A DNA stretch of 64,000 nucleotides from CAWJMN01 sp963844055 (GCA_963844055.1 CAWJMN010000002.1:2046001-2110000), one strand, 5' to 3'. Numbered from the stretch's first letter, positions 53,666-62,699 are shown. Numbers and translations: made by a program. Notes: generated by a model not told the origin, from the sequence alone.

Positions 53666-54994
53666 CTATTGACTCGCTCTGGGATCAAACAACAATAATT
53701 GTGATTCCGCAAACTCCACCTGGGGAAACTCGTCTCTGAGGGGTTGGAGCATCTCCTGCGAAATATGCTCTTGCGGAAAAAGGTCTACATAGGTGATCTG
53801 CGGCAAGGTTCGTAAAAGCAGCCTTGCGTCATCGAGGCGAAGATTGTTATTGCCTATGTGTAGCCTGCGCAGCGACGGAAGGTCCTTTAGCTGGCCAACG
53901 AAAGCACTGTCGAACGGTTTGCCGAACAGTCGCAATTCTGAAAGGTGATGAAATTGCGAGAGGATCGCTGGATCAATTGCGGCAACGTCGACCAATGTCA
54001 GCTTCCGTAATGACTTGGCACTGCTGAGGACCTGCAAAGCTTGAGGATCAATCTTGGACTCAAAAAGCGTTAGCTCCTCAAGTTGGTCAAGCTGCGAAAT
54101 TGACTCCCAAATAGGATCGCCGAATGGCTTTGCCTGGTAAAGCCTTAGGCTCTTCAGCGTCTTGCACTTTGTCAGAAGTGACAGCAGCTTTTCGGAATTG
54201 TAGATACAGGGGGCAAGGTTCAACGATTGAAGGTTGGGCGTCGTGGCAATGGCTTCCATAACTTCATCTGGAATTTCGCATCGCTCAAAACTGACGGAAC
54301 GCAGCGAACTTAATGAACTCCAGTCCAGCACACCACTGCCGGAAAAGTTAGTTCGGATGACGGCAATTGATTCTAAGTCGCGGAATGACTCACAAACCTT
54401 TAAGTCACTGACGGTGAGCCAGTGCAGATAACTCAGCTCAAGTCGCTTAAGACTAGCTAGGCCCTTCAATTGCGAAAAACATCCATCTTCGAAGTCGCAA
54501 GACTCTAGCGTGAGTGACTCCAGTCGTTTCAGGCGGGAGATTGCCTCGACTTCTTTGCTACTAAGAGGGAATGAATACAAATCCAACTCATTCAGATTTT
54601 TCGCGTCATCAATGTGCAGCAGCAATTCGCCTTGATATCCGTTGCGCCATTTTAATATCTTAAGCTCAGGGAAATGACGAAACGGGATGGGATGCGCCAG
54701 TTTTTCAGATTCCTCGAAAAATATATGGACGTTGATTTCCCTAACCGATCCAGCATCACCATCGTCACCCAAGACTGCTTTAACAAACCAGTTGCGTGAA
54801 CCACTGTGGTAAAACCGGCCCGAAAAGCTTTCCAATTCCTGAACAGAGATTTTCCGCTCGTGTGAGTCTATACGCTGCCTAGCGACCCAAAAGCCAAGCG
54901 ATAGGATTAGCATCGCAATCAGCAAGTGGCTCAGCCGGATTTGATTCCAGCGTAGCGGTAGCCCCTTCTTGTCTTTGCGATCCAAAAACCACAT
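53666..54994 (-). CDS. Membrane-anchored leucine-rich repeat protein, copy 2
   Basis: A 442-residue paralogue of the gene at 51095-52411. Residues 1-31 are nearly identical (MWFLDRKDKKGLPLRWN, transmembrane helix), and the repeat region aligns along its whole length with many substitutions (LESLTLESCDFEDGCFSQLKGLASLKRLEL). Both the C-terminal ending (FAESQLLLFDPRASQ) and the central repeats differ, so it has diverged since duplication. It is preceded by the same 36-base upstream block and a MITE-like arm as copy 1. Function as for copy 1, unknown. Confidence 0.75.
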   Translation of the reverse strand: MWFLDRKDKKGLPLRWNQIRLSHLLIAMLILSLGFWVARQRIDSHERKISVQELESFSGRFYHSGSRNWFVKAVLGDDGDAGSVREINVHIFFEESEKLAHPIPFRHFPELKILKWRNGYQGELLLHIDDAKNLNELDLYSFPLSSKEVEAISRLKRLESLTLESCDFEDGCFSQLKGLASLKRLELSYLHWLTVSDLKVCESFRDLESIAVIRTNFSGSGVLDWSSLSSLRSVSFERCEIPDEVMEAIATTPNLQSLNLAPCIYNSEKLLSLLTKCKTLKSLRLYQAKPFGDPIWESISQLDQLEELTLFESKIDPQALQVLSSAKSLRKLTLVDVAAIDPAILSQFHHLSELRLFGKPFDSAFVGQLKDLPSLRRLHIGNNNLRLDDARLLLRTLPQITYVDLFPQEHISQEMLQPLRDEFPQVEFAESQLLLFDPRASQ

Positions 54995-55114
54995 GGTTCA
55001 ACGTGCTTTCTACCAGCGAATTCGCAGCTGTTCTCTTTGCCGCATAATGTGCCACGCCAACTGCTGCTCCTGCCCCCCCCTATTCTCATCACATTGCCCT
55101 GGCAACGACTAGCC

Positions 55115-55161
55115 GGGTAGCCCAGGTTCTTGAACCTGGGCCGCGATAGCGGCGGGAGGTC
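55115..55161 (+). repeat. Left arm of MITE-like element, cut at the transposase remnant
   Basis: GGGTAGCCCAGGTTCTTG through GGGAGGTCA, then the sequence changes directly into transposase-like coding sequence. The bases GAGGTC are shared by both and form the junction. Confidence 0.7.
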
Positions 55162-55507
55162 AAGTTGATCGAGCCTCTAATCGATCAGGCAATTATTCCC
55201 CGCGTCCCCGAACGCTTAATCTATGACCGAGCAGCCGAGCAGCCGAGCAGCCGACAGCAATCCACTCCGGGAACGCTTAGCAGATCGCGGGATTGAGCTT
55301 GGCTGCCCTCATCGCCAAGGACGTGAGCGACCCGCTTCTCAGGATGGCTGTGCGCTTCGCCGCTATCGCCATTGCTGGGTTGTGCAGCGCACCATCAGCT
55401 GGCTGCAATCTTTTCGAAGGCTCGTCACCCGCTACGAATATTACGCCTTCGTCTTCCACAGCTTTGCCAAGCTCGGCTGCATCATGATCGTGCTAAGATG
55501 GTTTTGA
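55156..55507 (+). pseudogene. IS5-type transposase remnant (5'-truncated, frame broken by slippage)
   Basis: From 55156 the frame reads EVKLIEPLIDQ...PRVPERLIYDRAA, and then, after a frame change, ADSNPLRERLADRGIELGCPHRQ...RRYRHCWVVQRTISWLQSFRRLVTRYE...CIMIVLRWF, stopping at 55507. These are the C-terminal blocks of IS5-family (IS427/IS1031-like) transposases. The 5' half, including the first catalytic Asp, is missing and replaced by a MITE-like arm. The frame is broken by three tandem CGAGCAGC units (55228-55251); ancestral sequence would have had one. The coding strand is plus. No intact IS or inverted ends are recognisable. Confidence 0.75.
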
Positions 55508-55778
55508 AACTGCCACTATGGTGTGGCTCTGCTCTATCAGATGCATTCATAACTGTCTGGGAAAAAATGCGATGTGACTTATTGTCAAGTCTAATTGCTG
55601 CCCTCGTAGGCTGACTTGGATCACTTGCAACAAAAGAAAATGAAGATTTTGCCACCGAAGTCCTGGTTGTCTTCTTGTTTGGGGAAGCTGCCGATATATG
55701 GACAGTTAATGTTTGTGACGGGCCATTAAATTAATCTACAGGTGATTCCGTAGAATTCACCCGATCAAGGTGTGCATA

Positions 55779-55955
55779 ATGAAAGCCAAATGGTTGTTAA
55801 ACAACATTCTTCTTTTGCATGGGCTAGGACTTTTCGTGATCGCATGTGTCTGTCTCATAGCTTCTGGCGGCATTGCTGGACTGCCAATTGCTGGCGTTTT
55901 AACTTTAGCCGGACTGTTATGTGTCACGCTTAATGTGGTTCTTAGGAAGAAGTAG
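55779..55955 (+). CDS. Small membrane protein (58 aa)
   Basis: A 58-residue protein from ATG 55779 with two hydrophobic segments (NILLLHGLGLFVIACVCLIA and LPIAGVLTLAGLLCVTLNVV) and a basic end (RKK). AAGGTG lies 8 bases upstream. No family is recognised. It sits in repeat-rich sequence, and the 270 bases before it (55508-55778) hold nothing recognisable. Confidence 0.45.
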   Translation: MKAKWLLNNILLLHGLGLFVIACVCLIASGGIAGLPIAGVLTLAGLLCVTLNVVLRKK

Positions 55956-56010
55956 TAAGTGCATTCTGTGCAGAAAGCGCGTCCTGTGTAGAAAGTCGTG
56001 GCAGTACAGC

Positions 56011-56195
56011 GGGTAGCCCTGGTTCTTGAACCTGGGCCGCGATAGCGGTGGGAGGTCGGGACTCAGAAGTTGAGGGGCGATTGTTTTTTGGTCGGCAACG
56101 CGTGACCTCCCATGGCCTTCGGCCACATCGGTTTCAGCGAATTCCCACGAAGGAGACGGGGGGATGGCCGTCGCTGACGCTTCCGGCCCTGAAAA
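56011..56195. repeat. MITE-like element (nearly complete) plus GCTTCCGGC module
   Basis: Bases 56011-56133 are a copy of the palindromic element: GGGTAGCCC... left arm, the GAGGGGCGATTG spacer and GTGACCTCCCATGGCC, cut before the terminal GCTACCC. A GGCCGTCGCTGACGCTTCC module follows at 56157-56195. Confidence 0.75.
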
Positions 56196-56253
56196 GCGAA
56201 TAGCTTCAAAGGGACATCAAAAATGCAAAAGCAAATGCCGGCAATAGCACGCG

Positions 56254-57681
56254 CTATTTAGGCGTGGAGATGGGAAGGGGCATTTTGGCGCCGGTCTCTT
56301 GGCGCCAGGCGATCAGCTTGGCGTGCATCGACTTGACCAGATCGGGATGATCGGCAGCGATGTTTTGCTTTTCGCTGATGTCTTTCGAGAGGTCGTACAG
56401 TTCCAGCGGGTTCCCTTCGAACCACTCGACCAATTTAAAATTCCCTTCGCGGATGGCGCCGTGGGGATTGCCCCCTTGGTTGCTGTAGTGCGGATAGTGC
56501 CAAAACAGCGGACGCTCAGCAATCGTCTTGCCATCTAGCAGCGGAACAAGGCTCACGCCGTCGACCGGACCAGCAGCAGGAGACTTCGTCGAGGCAGGGA
56601 CGCCTGCCAGTTCCATCAGCGTGGGCAAAAGGTCAATCGTGCAGACGGGCGTTTCACAAAGGGAGCCTGCCTTGGTATGACCAGGAGCCATCACAAAGAA
56701 CGGAACACGCACGCCTCCTTCATAAGGCCAGCCCTTGCCGGTGCGCAGCGGTACGTTGGAAGTGGGCTTTCCCTCGGCCGTCGAAAGGCCGCCGTTATCG
56801 GCCACAAAGACGATGATCGTGTGCTTGGTCAGGTCCAGTTCGTCCAAAGTATCCAGCACCCGGCCGACTCCTTCGTCAAACTGCTCCATCATCGCGGCAT
56901 AGTCGGGCTGGTTTTGCACTTGGCGAACTTGAAATTCGCCATCGGCAGCAAACGCGTCGGCCGGAGCGGACTTGGCCTTCTCACGATATTTGGCGATCAG
57001 CTTTTCGCGGGCCGCTACGGGAATGTGTGGAGCATTGAAAGGGAGGTACGCAAAAAACGGCTTGTCTTTGTGAGCTTTGATGAACTCGACGGCCGTCTGC
57101 GAGATGATGTCGGTCAGCTTGCCATCTTCGGCGATGGGCTTGACTGGTTCCTTAGTGGGAAACATCATCCGGCCACCCTCATTCAGCCCCATCATAAAGC
57201 CGTGATCTTGTGGCAATGATCCCGCGCCCCCCAAATGCCACTTTCCGGCACAAAAGGTGGTGTAGCCCGCATCGCGGAAGTGCTCGGCGACGGTGGTTTC
57301 TGCCGCAGGAAGCTGGGTGACGTTGATTGCAGGTTGTAGCTTGCCCGACTTTTTGCCATCGATGAAGTTGGTGATGCCGTAGCGCGTGGGGTAGCGCCCC
57401 GTCATAATGCTGCCGCGCGTGGGAGAGCAAACACAGCAGGCCGAGTAGCCGCGAGTGAACCGCATCCCCTTGGTGGCAATGCTGTTGATCCGCGGCGTCT
57501 CGTAAAAGGTGCTGGGGTTATTGGCCCCAATATCCATGTAGCCCAAATCGTCCGCCAGGAAGAGGACGACGTTCATTCGCGCCGCAGGAGCTTTTGGCTC
57601 TTCTGCATGGGCGGATGGAAGCAAGCTTGCCGCCACAACGCCCAAGGCCAGAAGCATTCCGACGAAAAACGACTTTGGCAT
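56254..57681 (-). CDS. Sulfatase (formylglycine-dependent)
   Basis: A 475-residue secreted sulfatase. The signal peptide is cleaved after SAHA. The N-terminus has LFLADDLGYMD (metal-binding DD), and the active-site motif CSPTRG has Cys 85, which is converted to formylglycine. Downstream are GKWHLGG, DNGGLS (second Asp/Asn metal ligands) and the C-terminal domain with DLLPTLMELAG. It removes sulfate esters, probably from algal polysaccharides, in the planctomycete lifestyle. ATG 57681 follows an AAGGTGATGCG site. It lies 66 bases after a PQQ-like propeller gene on the same strand, and the two may be co-transcribed. Confidence 0.92.
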   Translation of the reverse strand: MPKSFFVGMLLALGVVAASLLPSAHAEEPKAPAARMNVVLFLADDLGYMDIGANNPSTFYETPRINSIATKGMRFTRGYSACCVCSPTRGSIMTGRYPTRYGITNFIDGKKSGKLQPAINVTQLPAAETTVAEHFRDAGYTTFCAGKWHLGGAGSLPQDHGFMMGLNEGGRMMFPTKEPVKPIAEDGKLTDIISQTAVEFIKAHKDKPFFAYLPFNAPHIPVAAREKLIAKYREKAKSAPADAFAADGEFQVRQVQNQPDYAAMMEQFDEGVGRVLDTLDELDLTKHTIIVFVADNGGLSTAEGKPTSNVPLRTGKGWPYEGGVRVPFFVMAPGHTKAGSLCETPVCTIDLLPTLMELAGVPASTKSPAAGPVDGVSLVPLLDGKTIAERPLFWHYPHYSNQGGNPHGAIREGNFKLVEWFEGNPLELYDLSKDISEKQNIAADHPDLVKSMHAKLIAWRQETGAKMPLPISTPK

Positions 57682-57747
57682 CGCATCACCTTGGGAGAGA
57701 GAAGGATCGCGCAACGAGTTGGGAGGAGAAACGATTCGCGAATGGGA

Positions 57748-59040
57748 CTACTGCTCGATGCAGTAGAGGGCTTCATCGGTTCGGATAAACAGGGATTTGC
57801 CGCTGACGGCGGGGGAAGCCATGCAGCCGGCATTGAGCTTGTTGCTGGCGACCTCTTCATATTCGCGGCCTGCTTTGATGACCAGGCCCAAACCATTGTC
57901 GCTGCTAAAAAAGTAAACGTGCCCGCCTGCATACAGCGGCGAGGCGGTGAACTTGCCGCTCAAACGCTTTTGCCAAACCTCTTTGCCCGTCTCGGCTTCG
58001 ACGCAGTTGGCAATTCCCTCATCATGCACATTGTAGATCAGGCCATCGACCAACAGCTGTGACGTCTTGCTGCCGATCCCCTTGGTTTGCTTCCAAAGGA
58101 TGTTGGAGTCGGTAACGTCTCCCTTGCCGTCAGGACGAACGGCAAGCAGGTCTGCCTTGCCAAAGCCGGTGTTGATAAAGAGCGTCTTGCCATCGAACAG
58201 TGGCATGCCTGTGGTCGAAAAGCTGCTGTAGCGAACGCGCCAGATCTCTTTGCCGGTGGTCGGTTCGTAAGCGAGGGCAGCCTTGCTGGTGGGAGCGATC
58301 AATTGGTCTTGGTCACCGACCTTGATGACCAGCGGCGTGCAGTAGGCCTTCATCACGTCACCATCGGTGGTCCCATAATCAACGTCACGCTTCGACTTCC
58401 AGACGGTCTCGCCCGTCTCTTTATTGAGGGCCACCACGTACTGAAAGTCATAGCCATCAAACGGCAGGATCAAAAGCTTGCCATAGATGATGGGGCTAGA
58501 GCCCGGCCCGCGCCAGTGGTCGCATTCCAAATCGCGGCGTTGCCACAAGACTTTGCCGCTCTCCATTTCAAGGCATGCGGTGCCATAACTTCCAAAGGTG
58601 ATATACGCCCGACCAGCTTCCAAAACAGGCGTCGGCGAAGCAAAGCTGTTGAAGGAAGCGGTCTTTTTGGGTTCCGCATTTTCAAACAGCTTGATGTCGT
58701 GAACGATCTTGCCGGTCTTCTTGTCGACGCAAATCGCCCACTGCGTATGTCCTTCTTTGGTGGCGGTTGTTAGCCAGACTTGATCGCCCCAGATCACCGG
58801 CGAAGACCAACCCTTATCATGCAGCGGCGTCTTCCAGCGGACGTTCTCGGTCTCGCTCCACTTGGTGGGGACCATATTTTTGGAAACGGCATCCGCATGC
58901 GGGCCACGGAACTGGGGCCAGTTGTCATCAGCATTTGCGGAGCTGGTCAAAATGCCAATCGGCAATGCCAAAGCGGCAACCATCGCAAAGGGACTCAGCA
59001 AAATTGCGATTGGACGACAAAGCGAGTTCAAAAGATTCAT
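57748..59040 (-). CDS. Secreted PQQ-like beta-propeller protein
   Basis: A 430-residue exported propeller, signal peptide ending ANAD, then WPQFRGPHADAVSKN. Blade ends follow the PQQ-repeat pattern (KTGKIVHDIKLF, ESGKVLWQRRDL, ETGETVWKSKRD, TTGKEIWRVRYS, ETGKEVWQKRLSG). The closest paralogue in the window is 34332-35633, with similar openings and similar blade order (WSSPVIWG, VRPDGKGDVTDSNILWK against IRPEGKGDLTDTNVVWT). Both likely descend from one duplication. It precedes the sulfatase on the same strand. Confidence 0.82.
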   Translation of the reverse strand: MNLLNSLCRPIAILLSPFAMVAALALPIGILTSSANADDNWPQFRGPHADAVSKNMVPTKWSETENVRWKTPLHDKGWSSPVIWGDQVWLTTATKEGHTQWAICVDKKTGKIVHDIKLFENAEPKKTASFNSFASPTPVLEAGRAYITFGSYGTACLEMESGKVLWQRRDLECDHWRGPGSSPIIYGKLLILPFDGYDFQYVVALNKETGETVWKSKRDVDYGTTDGDVMKAYCTPLVIKVGDQDQLIAPTSKAALAYEPTTGKEIWRVRYSSFSTTGMPLFDGKTLFINTGFGKADLLAVRPDGKGDVTDSNILWKQTKGIGSKTSQLLVDGLIYNVHDEGIANCVEAETGKEVWQKRLSGKFTASPLYAGGHVYFFSSDNGLGLVIKAGREYEEVASNKLNAGCMASPAVSGKSLFIRTDEALYCIEQ

Positions 59041-59379
59041 ATCGGAGGTAGATCGCTGGAGGGAGGTGCATCAGGTGGGAATGGGCCAGGTAGAGCACGC
59101 AAGTTACTAGTGCGTTATTCAGCCCAGCCAGGCTCGGATTATAGCAAGGGAAAAACGGAGAAGCCAACTTTTTAAGGGACAAAAAAGAGGGTCCCGCTAT
59201 CCTAGATCAGGGGGGCTAGACTAGATTTCAGAAGTGGTCGATTCGGAAGATCACAAGGGGGCTGGTCGCTGGCCTGATGGCAACGGACAATTGTCATCCG
59301 ATTGGCATTTTTTCCGCGGCAAATCTCCTTTTTGCTCGTCGCGGTCTGTTGGGTGGGAATTCGAAAGGGTGACGTTGAA

Positions 59380-60135
59380 ATGGCGGTATCTTTGAAGGGG
59401 CGCGTAGCGCTAGTAACCGGCAATAGCACAGGGCTTGGCAAGGCGATAGGTTTGGCCCTCGGTCTGGCAGGTGCCAAGGTTGCAGTCAACTTTGCCCATA
59501 ACCAAGCTCGCGCCGAAAAGGCATTGGCGGAATACAAGGCCGCTGGTATCGAGACGGTGCTTGTTCAATCGGACGTGACCAGCGAAGCGGGCGTTGATAA
59601 GCTCTTTTCGGAAACGGAAAAAGCGCTGGGCCCGGTGGACATCATTGTTCCGAACGCCACCTGCGAACAACCGCTCAAGCCGATTGAAGAATACGACTGG
59701 GCATTCTATCAATCGATGATCGACTTCTTCATCAAGAGCCCGTTCCTGTTGGCTCGTCGTGGCTTGCCCCACATGAAGAAGCAAAAGTACGGCCGCATCA
59801 TCAACATCACCAGCGAAGTGTTCCAGCGCAGCGTTGCTCCTTTCAGCGCGTATGTTGCCGCCAAGGGGGGCCAGATCGGCTGGTCGCGAAGCATGGCTTC
59901 GGAAATGGCTCCGTTTGGCATCACCGTCAACATGGTGGCACCCGGCTGGATTCCTGTAGAGCGCCATGACACCGATCCACAAGAGATGAAGGATGCCTAC
60001 TTCAATCTGATTCCGATGAAGCGGTGGGGCGTCCCTAAGGATGTGGGCGAAGCGGTGGTTTACTTTGCCAGTGAAGAGGCCAGCTTTGTCACCGGCCAGA
60101 CGCTTTGCGTTAACGGCGGCATGACTCCCTGGTAG
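59380..60135 (+). CDS. Short-chain dehydrogenase/reductase
   Basis: A 251-residue SDR with TGNSTGLGKAIG (residues about 14-25), a VPNAT block where classic SDRs have NNAG, the catalytic Ser in INITSEVF, YVAAK with Tyr and Lys, and PGWIPVERHDTDPQEM in the substrate loop. The C-terminus FVTGQTLCVNGGM is standard. It resembles 3-oxoacyl-ACP reductase (FabG)-type proteins, but NAT in place of NNAG makes the substrate uncertain. ATG 59380 is preferred to the longer frame from 59302. AAAGGGTG lies upstream. Confidence 0.82.
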   Translation: MAVSLKGRVALVTGNSTGLGKAIGLALGLAGAKVAVNFAHNQARAEKALAEYKAAGIETVLVQSDVTSEAGVDKLFSETEKALGPVDIIVPNATCEQPLKPIEEYDWAFYQSMIDFFIKSPFLLARRGLPHMKKQKYGRIINITSEVFQRSVAPFSAYVAAKGGQIGWSRSMASEMAPFGITVNMVAPGWIPVERHDTDPQEMKDAYFNLIPMKRWGVPKDVGEAVVYFASEEASFVTGQTLCVNGGMTPW

Positions 60136-60182
60136 TACGTCTTGCGTATTTTCCAGCGGCCCATCGGCGATGAAGGAAAGCC

Positions 60183-61292
60183 ATGCAGCAATCACCAGAA
60201 CTTATCGCTGCTTATCGCGACTGGCTCGGGATCGAAGCTTATGAGCTTCCTCCCGACCACTATCGCCTGCTGGGTGTAGTTCGGTTTGAGGCCGACATCG
60301 CCAAGATTGTTGCCGCGGGCGAGTTGCGGATGACGCAGCTGCGCAGCTATCAGATGGGCCCCCGCTCGGCCTTGTCCCAGCAGCTGCTCAACGAAGTGGC
60401 TGCCGCGCGCAACTGCCTAACGAGTCCGGCCCAAAAAGGGCCCTACGATGCTTGGCTACAACATTCGCTGCGTACGCAGTTGCAAGGCTATTTGCAGCAA
60501 GGTGGACAGCTTCCGCCGGGCGCTGCGGCGGCGCTGGGCTTGCCAGGGCAACAGCCACCCCCTTTGCCGCCACCGATTTCGGTAAGCCCTGGTCAAACGG
60601 CTAGTGCGCCGCCGGCTGCGGGTGAGCCTCTGCCGGAAGAGAGCGAAGCCACTGGCTGGGGCGTTAGCAAACAGCTGTGGATTGGTGGCGCCGTTGTGGC
60701 GGTCCTTTTGGTGGCCGGTGTGACCGTGCTGGTGGGGCAGCGGATGCGAAAGCCCAAGCAGCCGGTAGTTCCGCCGAGCGAAGTGGTCCGCCAGGAAGAG
60801 TCTGATCCTGCGCTGGCCGGAAGCGAAAAGGAAGTGAAGCCACCGGTGGCCAGCGTTGTGGTCCAAGGAGTCGATGGCCACTTGGAGATGCTTCCCAAAG
60901 ATGCCGTGTTGGCGGGGGGCGTTACGGTGAAGGGAGAGGGAAGCGAGCAAGCGCTTGTGGGATGGAATGGGGCCGAAGGGACCGCCACCTGGAACATTCG
61001 CCTGCTTCGTCCTAGTTACTTCAAGGTGGACTGTATCTACACGTCGACTGAAGCGGCCGTCGATAAAACGCTAGAGATCTTTGTGGATGACTTGCCCCCG
61101 GCGCGAGTCAACCTCAAGCCAAGCGGCACCGATGTGAAGGCTCGCACCGATACGGCGTTAGTGCTGATCAAAAAAGGGGGGCCGCACACCATCGTCATTC
61201 GCGTGCGCGAACCGGTAGAAACTGGTGAATGGCTCATCTTGCGAGAACTGCGGCTCTATCCGCAAAGCACCAATCAAAAGATGGTGAAGTAG
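60183..61292 (+). CDS. J-domain-like membrane protein with C-terminal beta domain
   Basis: A 369-residue protein. Residues 1-100 form a domain common in planctomycete proteins (YRDWLGIEAYELPPDHYRLLGV, then RMTQLRSYQMGP and LLNEVAAARNCLTSPAQKGPYD), DnaJ-like in layout though the HPD motif is not present. A Pro-rich linker, one transmembrane helix at about residues 163-183 (LWIGGAVVAVLLVAGVTVLV), and a C-terminal extracytoplasmic beta domain from about 230 (ATWNIRLLRPSYFKVDCIYTS) follow. The last is carbohydrate-binding-like in pattern. It is 47 bases after the SDR on the same strand. Role unknown. Confidence 0.7.
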   Translation: MQQSPELIAAYRDWLGIEAYELPPDHYRLLGVVRFEADIAKIVAAGELRMTQLRSYQMGPRSALSQQLLNEVAAARNCLTSPAQKGPYDAWLQHSLRTQLQGYLQQGGQLPPGAAAALGLPGQQPPPLPPPISVSPGQTASAPPAAGEPLPEESEATGWGVSKQLWIGGAVVAVLLVAGVTVLVGQRMRKPKQPVVPPSEVVRQEESDPALAGSEKEVKPPVASVVVQGVDGHLEMLPKDAVLAGGVTVKGEGSEQALVGWNGAEGTATWNIRLLRPSYFKVDCIYTSTEAAVDKTLEIFVDDLPPARVNLKPSGTDVKARTDTALVLIKKGGPHTIVIRVREPVETGEWLILRELRLYPQSTNQKMVK

Positions 61293-61595
61293 CGCGGCCG
61301 ACTTGCTTAGTCGATGCTGTGCAAACAGGGATCGCCAGCGCGAGTCGTGCTCAGCGAAAAAACTGCCGTTGACGGGATTTGGCGATCCTTTTACCTTCCC
61401 GACGCTCCAAAAACCGGTGCGCCCTCGCAGCATCCTAGTGAAGCTGCGATGGGCTTAGCGATTTTGCTGGATTTGCAGGTAGTGCTCTGACGATCTCGGA
61501 AGTACTGACTAGCAATGATGCGCAAGGAGGGCGCAGCCGGCGGGCTCGCTAGGGGCAAAACTTCGTTGGGTTGCGTGGGAAAGGATTCCTCGGCC
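61293..61595. other. Intergenic region upstream of the lipoprotein gene
   Basis: About 300 bases; no gene, RNA or dispersed module was recognised. It presumably carries the lipoprotein promoter. Confidence 0.35.
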
Positions 61596-62565
61596 ATGCC
61601 AGTGTCTTCAATTTACCGTACATTCGTGGTTTCAATCGTCGTGCTCAGCGGGACTCGCTGGCACCGGTTGCAAGTCCAGTTCTTGGTCGATGCCATCATT
61701 CCCCAAGTGGGGTTCTAGCTTCTCGCCGAAAAAGGCAGAGGGGTTGGCGGTCACCAAGCCGAGCTCGATCGTACCACCGGCCAAGTCGGTTGCTTCTTCG
61801 AGCCAAGCTCCGTATGGCGCTTCGCCGTCGACGGGTATGGGACCCTACGGTGGTTCGCCGCCATCGGGCAGCAGCGTTCAGCCCGCTGGCGCTACGATGA
61901 GCTACAACCCGAATTCGCCAGCGAATAACTATGTCGCACCGGCGACGACACCTACGGCGGGAGCCGCTGGTGGTGCTGCACCGGCATCGTATCCGGCCAC
62001 GCCGCAAGCCTTCAGCTATCCAACCGCACCAGGTACCGCACAACCGCCAGCTAACTATTCAGCGCCACCAGCGACGAGCGCGCCAGGGGGAAATAACTTT
62101 CAAGTTGGCCCGTATGGAAGTGCCAGCGTAACGCCTCCCGCAAACACAGCACCTAACAGCGGCTATGCTGCGGCCGATTCCGGCCAAACTCGGACGACCT
62201 ACGGACAACCTTACACCGCTACCAGCACGGGACAGCCTGCCTATGGCGCTTCACCTGCAGGGGCCATCTATGGATCGGCTGATCCCAATGCCAATGCAGG
62301 CGTCTACGCAGCCGCCCCGATTGAAACGGCATCGTCAACGACCGGAAGCAACGGCCCCACTGCTCCTGCGGGTTATCAACAGCCACCCGTAAGCGAAGGC
62401 TCGATGGTGCAACCAGCCGCTCCTACAGGAACGATGGCCACTCGCAATCCTTTGCCTCCAAGCCTGACAGCCCCTATTGGCACCTATCGGCCTGGCAGTA
62501 CGGGGATGTCGACGCCAGCGCCAGGCACCTATCCAGGGACGACCGGCGGGACCATGTATCGCTAG
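61596..62565 (+). CDS. Proline/Gly/Ser-rich lipoprotein, apparent frameshift near the lipobox
   Basis: The first frame, from ATG 61596 (GGGAAAGGA upstream), reads MPVSSIYRTFVVSIVVLS and stops after 40 codons. The other frame carries GLAGTGC KSSS, a perfect lipobox, and continues as 291 residues of low-complexity Pro/Ser/Thr/Gly/Tyr sequence (PYGASPSTGMGPYGG, PQAFSYPTAPGTAQPP). Removing one base between 61646 and 61652 (for example the A of GCTCAGC or a G of the GGG run) joins the signal peptide and lipobox. This gives an intact lipoprotein of about 320 residues. The mature protein is probably unstructured, and it may be a surface-spanning polymer-like lipoprotein. A terminator follows. Confidence 0.65.
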
Positions 62566-62613
62566 AAGCGAATCGCCTTCGACTTGCTCGAATGGATTCG
62601 ATGCTGACCACTG

Positions 62614-62641
62614 AAGCCCTTGCCTTTGCGAGGGCTTTTTT
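62614..62641 (+). terminator. Rho-independent terminator of the lipoprotein gene
   Basis: AAGCCCT / AGGGCTT stem (62614-62620 and 62631-62637) with TTTTT following. It lies 49 bases after the stop codon at 62565 and reads in the plus direction. Confidence 0.8.
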
Positions 62642-62699
62642 ATTGCGCCATGCTTGCTTGCAGAGGGTGTTCGATGAAGTGGTGTTAGCCTTGGCTTCA

